Source: Bufo bufo (taxonomy: Eukaryota; Chordata; Amphibia; Anura; Bufonidae). Taken from it: 64,000 nt of DNA. The position numbers were made by a program, and so were the translations under genes. Under the pieces are notes generated by a model that saw nothing but the letters and a program-made list of their open reading frames with translations, made no database searches and was not told the origin of the DNA. Location of the stretch: NCBI RefSeq assembly GCF_905171765.1, contig NC_053389.1, positions 213,224,624 through 213,288,623 of the forward strand, written 5' to 3'. Shown piece after piece: positions 10,501-20,815 of this stretch (the stretch's first letter is position 1; each line of letters opens with the position of its first letter).

Positions 10501-11858
10501 ACAAACTCTTTAAGGAGCATCATGATACGGTTCTTGCTGGTCACCCCGGGAGTAGAGCCACGGTGGATCTCATTGCTCGGAGATTTTGGTGGCCGGCTCT
10601 TCGTAAGTCGGTGGAGGGTTTTGTGGCTGCTTGTGAGACGTGCGCTCGCGCTAAGGTCCCTCGTTCACGGCCTTCAGGTTCCCTTCTCCCGTTACCCATT
10701 CCTTCCCGTCCTTGGACACACCTGTCCATGGACTTTATCACGGATCTTCCTCGTTCCTCGGGGAAGTCGGTGATCCTGGTGGTGGTGGACCGTTTTAGCA
10801 AGATGGCTCATTTCGTACCTTTCCCTGGTTTACCTAATGCTAAAACGTTGGCGCAAGCTTTTGTCGACCATATTGTTAAATTGCACGGCATTCCCTCTGA
10901 TATTGTTTCCGATAGAGGCACGCAGTTTGTGTCCAGGTTCTGGAAGGCTTTCTGTTCTCGCCTGGGGGTTCGGCTGTCCTTCTCTTCTGCTTTTCATCCG
11001 CAGTCGAATGGTCAGACTGAGCGCCTCAATCAGAATCTAGAGACATATTTGCGCTGTTTTGTTTCAGAGAACCAGGAGGATTGGTGTTCATTTCTCCCTC
11101 TTGCTGAGTTTGCTCTGAACAACCGTCGTCAGGAATCTTCTGATAAGTCACCATTCTTTGGTGCATATGGGTTCCATCCACAGTTTGGGACATTCTCGGG
11201 AGGGGCTCTTTCTGGTTTACCTGAGGAGGAGAGATTTTCCTCGTCTTTGTCTACCATTTGGCAAAAGATTCAGAGTAATCTTAAAAAGATGAGTGAGAGG
11301 TATAAGCGCGTGGCTGATAAGAGACGTGTGCCTGGTCCGGACCTGAATGTGGGTGATCTGGTGTGGTTGTCTACTAGAAACATTAAGTTGAAGGTTCCCT
11401 CCTAGAAATTGGGTCCCAAGTTTATTGGGCCTTATAAAATCTTGTCAGTCATCAATCCTGTTGCCTTCCGTCTTGATCTTCCACGGGTTTGGAAGATACA
11501 TAATGTATTTCACAGATCTCTCTTAAAACCATATGTCCAGCCCACGGTACCCTCCTCTTTGCCTCCTCCTCCGATTTTGGTTGATGGCAATCTGGAGTTT
11601 GAGGTTTCCAGAATTGTGGACTCTCGCATGGTCCGCGGTTCTCTTCAGTACCTCGTTCATTGGAAGGGTTATGGTCCTGAGGAGAGGATGTGGGTTCCGG
11701 TGTCGGACATTAAAGCCACTCGCCTCATCAGGGCATTTCATAGGGCTCATCCTGAGAAGGTGGGTCCTGGGTGTCCGGAGTCCACCCGTAGAGGGGGGGG
11801 TACTGTCACTACCAGAGCTTTGGGACGTTCTCACAGCTCTGTTTCTCCACCCGTGTGA
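7581..11858 (+). pseudogene. Element B gag-pol polyprotein with chromodomain, one stop
   Basis: One frame starts at ATG 7581 and would run to 11858 (about 1425 codons). It is interrupted only by TAG at 11403-11405, after residue 1274. Domains in order by residue: Gag capsid (about 40-240), zinc knuckle CFCCGGIGHLANVC (about 262), aspartic protease FVDSGAAVNLID (about 343), RT with LDFRELN and catalytic YLDDILIF (about 651), RNase H with VDASEVGVGAIL, integrase HHCC finger (about 980-1020), and integrase core with D (MDFITDL), D (DRGTQF) and E (SNGQTERLNQ). A chromodomain follows after the stop, with the aromatic pattern YLVHWKGYGPEERMW (about 11650). The fused single frame contrasts with element A, which uses two frames. 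The stop lies between integrase core and chromodomain and could be a recent single-base change, so other copies of the family may be intact. Confidence 0.95.
11790..11800 (+). promoter_or_regulatory. Element B polypurine tract
   Basis: AGAGGGGGGGG lies three bases upstream of the 3' LTR, the usual site of plus-strand DNA priming. Confidence 0.8.
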
Positions 11859-12448
11859 TGATGTCACTACTAGAGCTGGGAGGAGTTCTCACTACTCTGT
11901 TTACTTTTGGTTTCTTTCACCACAGCTGTCCTTCATGTGTTTGATTTTCCTCTCTTTATATCACCCCTCCTCCTATGATAGGATGTGGATTATAGTTCTC
12001 ACTTCAGTTGTAGCTCTTGCTTTAGTTTCTTCACTTGTAGCTATCAGTTCACTGGACCTGTGTTCTGCTGCAGCTAGCACTCCGGATATTGCCAGCCTGT
12101 CCTTGGATCCGTCTTCTCTGCGGCTGCAACACCGTCAGCTAAGTGTGCAGACATTGTTGTGTTCCTGTTTATTTTCTGACTGGATCTGAGGTGGCCACGG
12201 TTCCCTCCATATACTGAGTAGGGCACTGGTGGCCGTGCCCCTTCCACTATTGTAGGGGTTACAGTGGTCATTAGTCTTAGGCACGTGGGCATGCCTCTTT
12301 CCGCCATTTGGATCCGGGCATGTGCTTTAGCAGAATAGGGAGAGCGTTGAGGGTCGGACAGGGGTCACCCGTTATCCTCCCTAGTTCTGGGTCCAGTCAG
12401 TAGCTCTGTACTGTGTATTACTATTGTTGCCCACATACAGCCGTGACA
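11804..12448 (+). repeat. Element B 3' LTR
   Basis: This is the second 645-bp copy, followed by GGTAC, the target duplication. Its upstream edge overlaps the end of the gag-pol frame, which closes inside the LTR at 11858. Confidence 0.95.
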
Positions 12449-12869
12449 GGTACACTTACTTCCCCCCCTGCTTTGGTTCCTGGCTGTAGGCAATACTCTC
12501 AAGGTCCAGACACCCAAATCACGGTGATAACCCTTGAGCAAAGGTTTTGTAGAGGTTTCCTTCTCTCCTGGTGACAGGCTCTATATTTAGAGTACCTCAG
12601 GTATACTTGACCTGGAAAACTGAGTGGGAATGATCCTCCACACCAGTGGTGCAATTTCTGCACTAGTTACTGAGTCCTGAATCTCTCAGAACTAACTCTG
12701 AACTAGAAACTTCCAACTGACTCCCTAAGCTAGGCCCTGGCCTGTTTATACTAAACTGGGGGCTCCCTCTGCTGGCTGGAATATGAATTGCCTGCTACAG
12801 GCCTAACTTTCTTAAAGGGAGATACACATTATAATATAGCAGTGTCGGGTAACCTACCCGTATGCTGCA
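12449..12869 (-). mobile_element. Element A 5' LTR, outer part
   Basis: 12573-12869 matches 1-297, and 12454-12572 is the part of the LTR not visible at the left edge. The outer boundary (minus-strand TGCAGC at 12869) is set by where similarity to 1-297 stops: 298 continues into the polypurine tract, while 12870 continues into CR1 coding sequence. Confidence 0.9.
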
Positions 12870-13330
12870 TGCCCCTTATCTGCCCAAGCCTCCAATCTAT
12901 CCAGATCCCTCTGTAGTAGTATACAGTCCTCTTCAGTGTTAATTACTTTACACAGTTTAGTGTCATCTGTGAAAATTGATATTTTACTATGCAAGCCTTC
13001 TACAAGATCATTAATAAATATATTGAAGAGAATAGGGCCCAATACTGACCCCTGAGGTACTCCACTAGTGACAGTGACCCAATCTGAGTATCTACCGTTG
13101 ATAACCACCCTCTGTTTTCTATCATTGAGCCAGTTACTTACCCACTTACAGACGTTTTCTCCGAGTCCGAGCATTCTCATTTTATATACTAACCTTTTAT
13201 GCGATACAGTGTCAAATGCTTTGGAGAAGTCCAGATACACGACATCCATTGATTCGCCGCTGTCAAGTCTAGAACTTACCTCCTCATAGAAACTGATTAA
13301 ATTAGTTTGACATGACCGATGGAAAATATA
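12870..13330 (-). pseudogene. CR1-type LINE reverse transcriptase fragment
   Basis: Minus-strand translation gives a continuous RT palm region: RSCQTNLISF, YLDFSKAFDTVSHKRL, GVPQGSVLGPILFNIFIND and a catalytic block FTDDTKLCK. TDD replaces the usual ADD. The motifs are those of the CR1/L2 group. The frame runs into the LTR of element A at 12869, so A inserted into this LINE. It is 5'-truncated near 13330. It differs clearly from the CR1 copies at 34.2 kb and 51.4 kb, so it belongs to another subfamily. Confidence 0.85.
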
Positions 13331-14147
13331 ATTGGCAATTGCCATCTTTGGATCCAGTCCCGTACACGCTGATCTCAGCTCCGCTCTGTTATCAGCGCTA
13401 CTTGTTTCCGATCCCCGTTCCTGTCCAGCCCTCTCCCTTCCACCACTTCGTGCACCGTTCGTAACCCCGCCCCTCCACGGACGCTCCTCCAATGAGCATA
13501 GTTAGGCCCTCCCACATACTCCTTTTAACCTGTAGCAGTGCGCGCGCTGCACAGGTCAGCGTCTTCCTCGTGTCACTTGGATTCAGCCGCAGCGTCCGCT
13601 CTGCTGATCCGACCCAGGTAAGACATACCCCGGCATCGGAGTCCCTCCTCATCAACCAGCAGCAACATCCCCAAGCCCCATTATGGATTTACTCACTCAC
13701 CATATTCTATTTAAAAGCATATGATATACCACCAGCCACTGATTGCTGGCTCATATGCTCACCTCTAAGGATATTTTGTATATGTCCATTTATTTACATC
13801 CCTCTAGTCCCTTGCCCAGTTGGTAACAACACCTATATATATGTTTATTTTCTCTTTTTCTCTTTTCCTAATGAAGAAATACAATTTTTGGTGTCTTTCT
13901 CAGCTGAGATAACAGTATATTATATAGTATGGCCTCTTCTAGGGTTTGTGTCCATTTCTGGTACAACATAGTGGTTTTTACCCCAGCAGATGATAATTTT
14001 ATAGCATTGACCTTTTAGGTCACAATCCTCTATGTATATGCGGTATTGGTTATTCTATTAATTTTATATATATGTATTTTCTTTGGCTTTTTTATGTCAC
14101 AATTCTCCATGTATATGCGATATTCGTTATCCTATGAATTTTATATG

Positions 14148-14179
<32 letters not shown>

Positions 14180-14480
14180 GTTTTTTATTAATTTTTTCTC
14201 ATATATATGCATTTTTTTTTTCATTATTATCTATTAATTTTTATTTTTATCTTTATATCTATTTATATATATATATGTATTTATATTCATATATATTTTC
14301 ATATAATTTTCTATATTTATTATTATACAATTGTATTACACATCTCTTTATATGGATAGGAACACATGTATTGTGTTTTTCCACATGTGTGTCCATTTTT
14401 CTTTTTATTAATCCTCCTTTCAGATTTGATAAAGGGGTTTCAAGTACCCCGAAACGCGTTGTCTATGAATAAAATGGAAA
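13331..14480. other. Unassigned AT-rich region with hammerhead-like remnant
   Basis: 13331-13660 is GC-richer and looks like a promoter or leader without coding signal. 13660-14430 is AT-rich low-complexity DNA including a TA microsatellite near 14155-14180. At 14433-14462 there is a GGGG...CCCC hairpin followed by GAAACGCGTTG, then AATAAA. The same layout recurs at 26637-27020. I infer a decayed Penelope-type terminal repeat or a related nonautonomous element. No gene is supported. Confidence 0.4.
14155..14180. repeat. TA dinucleotide microsatellite
   Basis: About 12-13 uninterrupted TA units lie within AT-rich sequence. Confidence 0.9.
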
Positions 14481-14684
14481 ATTGCTGAAACCTAAATATT
14501 GCTTATGACCGGTTGTGTTAGTGCGCCCTCTAAGGTCCACACGCTCGACGTAAAGTTCAGCGTTTCTTCTCTTCTACACACACCCCAACACAGTTCACCA
14601 GGATCGCTCAGACAGTAACGTAGTTATCTCCACCACTGGATCAACTCCATACATAACAGTGCTAATTGGTCTTTTAACACTCCC

Positions 14685-17327
14685 ATGGCTTCTCTAAAAT
14701 TGATCTCGTTTAACGCCAGGGGCCTCAACTCCACTATTAAATGCTCACAAATACTACACGACCTTAGGAAAGCGAGAGCAGACATCATCTTCCTTCAGGA
14801 AACCCACTTCCTGAAAGAGAAATCTCCTACTTTCCATAAACACTACTACGACAAATGGTTTTATTCCCATACCCCTAACAAAAACTCTAGAGGAGTCTCA
14901 ATAACATTTGCATAACACATCTTCTTTGATCTTACAGACTCATATATAGACTCAGAGGGTAGAATAGTAGTCCTCATTGGGAAACTAGAAGGATCCTTAG
15001 TCACTTTAGCAAATCTTTACGCGCCAAACACCCAACAGGCTTCCTGGCTTCGCACCTCACTGGCACTCTTAGATAGTCTCAAACAAGGTGATCTAATTGT
15101 AGGAGGACACCTTAACGTAGACCTAGAACCCCTCATTGACACTACCTCAGGGAAATCGCCACTCTCATACAAAACCCTTAGAGATATTAAAAAGTCATTA
15201 CAATTTCTCTCACTAACAGACACACACCGTTTCTTCAACCCTCAGGAAGTCAGGAAGAGACTATACACTATACTCAGCCCCTCACAATTCCTACCATAGA
15301 ATAAACTATTTTTTCACTTAATATGGTACAATCCTCAACAATTAACTCAAGTATTCACTCAGATCACTCTCCAATAAAACTGATTTCCAAACTGCAGACT
15401 CCCATAACCACCAAACCACCTTGGCGTCTCAATGAAACATTACTCTCCATTCCTCATGCTCACACTAAAATAAATGACCGTCTAGACCTCTTCTTCAAAC
15501 AAAATCGAAGTGACAAGATCTCTGTTCCCATGACATGGGAGGCCCATAAGGCCACGATACGGGGATAATTTATATCCCTAGGCTCATACTATAAAAAGCA
15601 TAGAGATCCAAAGATCTCAAAATAACAAAAGGAGATTGAGGAACTCGAACAAACCCATAAACAATCTCTTATATCCTCTCATCTCCAACAACTAACACTT
15701 GCTCGCTTGCAACTTAGAGACATACTCAACAAAAATTCAGCAAAAATTTACATGTCTGTCAAGCATTCCTTTTATTCTCATGGCGACAAATCATCTTAAC
15801 TTATGATGTCTCTCATCAAAAGAAGAAAACCCAGAACCCAAATCCTAGAAATTAAAACAAGATCTGGTGAGGTAACATCTGATAGCTCACAAATAGAAAA
15901 GGAATTCATAGCCTTTTATACCTCGCGAGTCGCTATACCAACTTAATTCACACACACCAAGAAATGAGACACAGGATAAGTCTAAACATATAGACCAGTT
16001 CCTTTCCCATATCACATTACCTACTCTCCCACCCTCAGTTCACACTGATCTGGTCAAGCCTTTTACTCAAGAGGAGGTCCAGTCCACCCTGAAAAGATGC
16101 CCTAAATACAAGGCCCCAGGCCCAGACGGCCCTCCATGCGCTTATTACACTTCCTTCTCCACTGTCCTACTCCCACAGCTGACAGACACTTGTAATGCAT
16201 ACCTACGGGGATCCCATATTTCAAAGCAAGCATTAGAAGCATATATCAAACTGATTCACAAAGAAGGGAAAGACCCAAAACAATGCGGTAGCTATAGACC
16301 AATCTCGCTACTGAACTTAGATCTTAAGCTATACGCTAGCCTGTTAGCCAACAGGATGAAACCCCAAATCCCACATCTGGTTTCTGCGGAACAAGTGGGC
16401 TTCGTAACCGGGAGGGAAGGGAAAGATAACTCAATGAGAGTTCTGTCCTTACTACAACTAGCCACTCACAAAAAGATGCCTCTAATCATGCTGGGGACTG
16501 ATGCGGAGAAGGCGTTTGATAGGGTGGAGTGGACCTACATGAGACAAGTGCTTATATATTTCAGCTTCCCCCCATCTTTCACAAGTGCAATTTTTGCAAT
16601 GTACTCATACCCTACGGCAAAACTGCGGATCAACAAATCACTATCAGAATCATTTGAAATTTAAAACGGAACTAGACAGGGATGTCCCTTGTCCCCATCT
16701 CTCTTCGTCCTATCCCTTGAACCACTCTTACAATCTATTAGAGAACACCCAGAGATAATTGACTTTCACACAAGTAAGCACACACACAGCACCGCCGCCT
16801 ACGCAGATGACATCTTAATCTTCATCACAAACCCACTAACCGCATTTCCGGCATCGCAGACACTTCTCCACGAATACGTTTCCCTCTCTAATTTTAAGAT
16901 AAACGCAACAAAGTCCGAGGCCCTGGGTCTCAACATCAGTAATGACCTAATTTCTGGCCTCAAACAACACTTCCCATATCAGTGGCCACATTCACACATC
17001 ACATACCTAGGCCTCAAAATTAGTAAAAACTGGAAGGACCTCTACAAACGGAATTATGCTCATCTACCCCAGACATTTCAAATGACTTTTGACTCTTGGT
17101 CACTCCCATACCTGTCGTGGATGGGACGTAAAAATCTCATTAAAGCTATACTTCTTCCAAAACTATTGTATCTCTTTCAGGCACTGCCAGTCCCCTTACC
17201 AATCTCCTTCTTTACTGAGATCAAAAGAACTACTAACCGTTTTCTTTGGCTGGGTAAAAGACCTTGCCTAAACTATGCATTACTCATGCAACACAAAACA
17301 AGAGGGAGATCCCACACGACATTTTAA
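14685..17327 (+). pseudogene. Tx1-type L1 ORF2 (endonuclease and RT), decayed
   Basis: Translation from the ATG at 14685 gives an APE-type endonuclease start (ISFNARGLN, then FLQETHF). After stops comes NLYAPN and a changed active-site block VGGHLNVDL, where GDFN is usual. RT follows: SAEQVGFVTGREGKDN and GTDAEKAFDRVEW (about 16370-16540), then TRQGCPLSPSLFVLSLEPLL just after a TAA at 16662-16664, then AYADDILIF (about 16800) and the thumb region to 17327. The order and motifs fit the L1/Tx1 clade. Multiple stops and frameshifts make this a dead copy. No ORF1 precedes it; upstream sequence is a short leader, so it is probably 5'-truncated. Confidence 0.85.
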
Positions 17328-17680
17328 AAAGTATGGGAAGATTGGATATCCTTCCGAAACACTACACCAGCACTTTCCAACACATCTGAAACACCGAACT
17401 GATCCTTACGAACTCATGAGCTGTTCGTCCTGATCCTGGTCATAACACACCCTTCACACCTAATCCTGAACTCTCTCCACTCCCTCTCCCACACACCCCC
17501 ATCCTCACCCCCCTTCCCGCCCACTCATTATTCTGTGTTCATTATTTTGTTCTAGAATGAGCATTGTTGCATAATAACTTGCCGTGATTGACCATGATCT
17601 CTTCTCCATTGCTACAATGTAAACAGTCTCTTATTTTGTTATATAAAAATAATAAAAAGAGAATTGAAAAGAAAAGTAAG
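17328..17680 (+). other. L1 3' end and A-rich tail
   Basis: This is C-rich then AT-rich sequence following the L1 coding remnant. It ends in an A-rich run with AATAAAAAGAGAA (about 17650), consistent with a LINE 3' terminus. No gene is seen. Confidence 0.45.
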
Positions 17681-17684
17681 TGGC

Positions 17685-17860
17685 AGCAGAATCATCAGGA
17701 GGCCACCGAGTGGCACAATGACAGTCTGAAGGTGGCAGCAGCAGAATCAGGAGGCCACAGAGTGGCAAGGTGACAGAGTGTGGAGGTGGCAGAGGCATCA
17801 GGAGACCACAGAGTGACCCGTTGACAGAGTAGGGAGGTGGGTGGCAATACCAGTACCCAC
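17685..17860. repeat. Degenerate GGCAGCAG/GGCCACAGAGTGGCA minisatellite
   Basis: Three to four imperfect units of about 55 bp carry the recurring words GGAGGCCACAGAGTGGCA and GGAGGTGGCAG. It lies just beyond the C-terminal coding end of the hAT transposase and is probably part of that element. Confidence 0.6.
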
Positions 17861-17899
17861 TGAGGATGGTGGGTGAACGAAGGAGTACATCAGATGGGT

Positions 17900-19885
17900 G
17901 GCATCAGGCGGGTCGAGGCATCAGAATACTAGCTGAGGCATGTAGCCAGAAGAAACTGGTCTCTTTTGGCAAAGTGTTGGTGTGGCACCATAGATGATCT
18001 AGTCTGATGCATCAGGCATTGGTGGGTGGAAATCCTGGCTGATCCACACCTGATTTATCTTGACAAAGGTCAGTCTCTCCACATTTTGGGTGAACAGGCG
18101 ATTTCTTCATGGGGTAACTTTGGCCCCCGCTGCACTAAACACCCGCTCTGATGTCACACTACTGGCCGGGTAGCCCAGGTTTTACAGGGCAAACTCTGTT
18201 AGTTGCGGCCACAAATCCAGTTTGGCTGCCCAGTAGTCCAGCGGATCTTCAATTTGGGGTGGCAGGGTGCTGTCTAACTATGCCACCACCTGCTGGTTCA
18301 GGTCCTGCTCTAGGTCTAGCTGCTGCTGGTGAGTAATTTCTTTACTAGACGGGTGAAGAAAGCTGCTTATCAGCGACTCAAGTTGCTACTGAATGAGCTG
18401 GAACTGCTTCTACCCCCCACCCTGCCACAGCAGCCATGGCAGAGTAACGTGAGCGAAGAGGGCCCCGCTGGTCAGACCTGCGAGAGGATAGATGATGGCG
18501 CAGATAGGCAGCGGCCAAGTGACTGCACAGGATGTCTCTATTGTAGTTCAGTTTGTCCTCCCACTCAGCTGGTGTAAAAAAGGCCCCCATTTTGGACCGG
18601 TAGCAAGGGTCCAACAAGGTGGAGAGCCAGAAGTCATCCCTCTTCCGAATGGTGACAATTCGGCTGTCACTACGCAAGCAAGTGAGCATGCATCAGGTCA
18701 TTTGTGCAAATGACTTGGAGGGACTCCTTGCCTCCATCTCTACTGCATACTGTAATGGTGGGTCTGGGTCCTCTGCCTCGTCTTCCTCATCACCCTGTAT
18801 CTCCTCTGCCTGCTCCTGCTCCTCCTCTCCTGTCACCTGTGTATAAAAATCACCCATTTTTCTACACACTGCTTGTGCTCCAATGTCATCCACCTCCCAC
18901 TCCTTGAGTTTAGCCCTCACAGGGCTCATATGGCCATGAGATCTAGCTGCCACGTCTCCAGTCCCCTGACCAGTCAGATTTACCAGCATCTGTTCTATCA
19001 CATGAAGCAATGAAATGACATTGTTCAATCCCTTAGTCCTGGCGACTGACACATAACGTAGCCTCCTCAAATGGCCTAAGCAAACGACAGGTGTCAGGCA
19101 TGAGCTGCCACTGGCTGACATCAAAGTTACACAGGGGAGTACTCCTGTCTGCTTGGATCATCAAGAAATAGTTTATGGCCTTTCTCTGTTCGTATAGTTG
19201 GTCCAACATATGGAGGGTGGAATTCCAATGGGTGGAAACTTTGCATATCAGCCTATGTTGTAGGATGCCGTTCTGCCGCTGCAGCTCAAGGAGGGTGTGC
19301 TTTGTGGTGTACGAGTAGCTGAAGTGCATGCAAAGTTTCCTGGCCATTTTTAAGATGTCTTGCGGATGGGTGAAAGACTTCAGCAACCGCTTGACAACCA
19401 GATTTACCACGTGTGCTATGCAGGGCGCATGGCTCAGCCCTCCTTGACGCAGTGCCGACACCATGTTCTTCCCGTTATCGGTCACCATGATGCCGATTTT
19501 GAGTTGTCGCAGAGAAAGCCAGGATTTAATTTCTTGATGAAGGACACGGAGCAGTTCCTCCCCTGTGTGACTCTGTTTGCCAAGGCAAATGAGGTGCAGA
19601 AGAGCGTGACACCGCCGTGCCCTGCACATGTGGTATGCTGGAGGGGAGTTTTCCTTGCAGTGGAGGGTGAGGACACGGTGGAGGATGAGGAGGCAGAGGC
19701 GGACATTGTCGCAGGACCAACGGCGTGAGAATGTGGAGGCAGAAATGGCATCACTTGGCCAGGCAGCAGGAGCCACATTCACCCAGTGGGCCGTAAAGGA
19801 CATATATTGTCCCTGACCGTAGTTACATCTCCACAAGTCGGTGCTGCCATGCACTTTGGCAGACACCGACAGGCTCAAGGACTGG
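17900..19885 (-). pseudogene. hAT transposase, N-truncated and decayed (copy 1)
   Basis: The longest minus-strand frame (19878-19033) has the RNase-H-like core of hAT transposases: QGQYMSFTAHWV, then TDNGKNMVSAL and PCIAHVVNLVVK, then STHWNSTLHMLDQL. Further frames downstream give the rest of the insertion domain (about 19124-18693) and a DDFWLSTLLDPCYRSKMG block (18689-18550). It aligns by motif order with the hAT at 40-43 kb. The BED finger and N-terminus are absent; similarity stops at 19885, where AT-rich sequence begins. No terminal repeats were found. It would have been a nuclear cut-and-paste transposase but is inactive because of stops and truncation. Confidence 0.8.
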
Positions 19886-20527
19886 ACTTTTTAATAAAAT
19901 ATAAATAAATTACAAAATTATTTACAAAGAACTTTTCAAGTTACTAGAACTATTAAACTTACTAGAACCCCATCCCGACCAGTCTCCCACCCTAAACCCC
20001 GATCAACATTCACACATTAACTCGTTCATACTTACCACAATATTTACATATTTACATGCCTATAATAAAACCATATATACAAAATATTTACAAAAATTAT
20101 ACAACAATATAACACACAAATGAAATATACAGAAACTTAACTTAAATACTAACTACTAAACAGTTCACAAGCCCACACTGCAAACACACAAACTGATCTC
20201 CCGCCAAAGTTCAAAGGGTAACCCCGAGCTTTGTCAATCCAAAGTTCATCCCCAGTCGGACTGGGGTCGACCAGTTTGCACACACAAACTTTTATTTATT
20301 TATTTTTTCATCTGAAAGGAAAAGAAAAAATATATATACACATCCCTCTCCCACCCCCCCACACCCCTCCACCCAACCTAACTAAACCTCACTACACCCT
20401 TTCTACTAGCTCAAAATCAATAATATAATACAATAATACAATATAATACAATATAATACATATAATAAGCATAATATAGTACAACTTTATAATATCCAAT
20501 ATACAAGCCACTTCCCACAACTTCTAC
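19886..20527 (-). other. AT-rich noncoding region, possible L1 3' UTR
   Basis: This is AT-rich sequence with T-rich and C-rich tracts and no coding signal. It lies immediately 3' (in minus orientation) of the L1 ORF2 remnant and is most simply the 3' UTR and tail of that element. Confidence 0.35.
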
Positions 20528-20815
20528 GGCCTCATGCACACGACCGTTGTTTTGGTCCTCATCCGAGCCGCAGTTTTTACGGCTCGGATGTGGACCCATT
20601 CACTTCAATGGGACCGCAAAAGATACGGACAGCACTCCGTGTGCTGTCCGCATCTGTTGCTCCGTTCTGTAGCCCCGCAAAAAAAAATATAACATGTCCT
20701 ATTCTTGTCCGTTTTGCGGACAAAAATAGGCATTTCTACAATGGGCTACCCTTTCCGTTCTGCAGATCCGCGGTTTGCGGACCGCAAAAAACTGAACGGT
20801 CGCGTGAATGAGGCC
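20528..20815. mobile_element. MITE with about 20-bp terminal inverted repeats
   Basis: The left end GGCCTCATGCACACGACCGT and the right end (reverse complement) GGCCTCATTCACGCGACCGT pair as inverted repeats with two mismatches. The 288-bp interior has further internal symmetry (TTTTGCGGACAAAAA) and no ORF. No clear target duplication was found, so the superfamily is undetermined. Confidence 0.75.

Larger units (their letters stand above)
6905..12448 (+). mobile_element. Element B: complete Ty3/Gypsy chromovirus
   Basis: This is a 5544-bp LTR retrotransposon with two 645-bp LTRs (6905-7549 and 11804-12448) that appear identical by eye. It is bounded by TGTCAC...GTGACA and flanked by a 5-bp target duplication GGTAC (6900-6904 and 12449-12453). 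It carries one long gag-pol frame with a C-terminal chromodomain, a polypurine tract and a very short leader. It is inserted in the LTR of element A, in the opposite orientation, so it is younger than A. Gag style, chromodomain and leader fit the vertebrate sushi-type chromoviruses. Confidence 0.96.

Noticed and set aside
11533..12189. 218-codon frame in the 3' LTR of element B (its tail also in the 5' LTR)
   Set aside because: It lies almost wholly in the LTR and overlaps the gag-pol end in another frame; the duplication reflects identical LTRs, not a gene.
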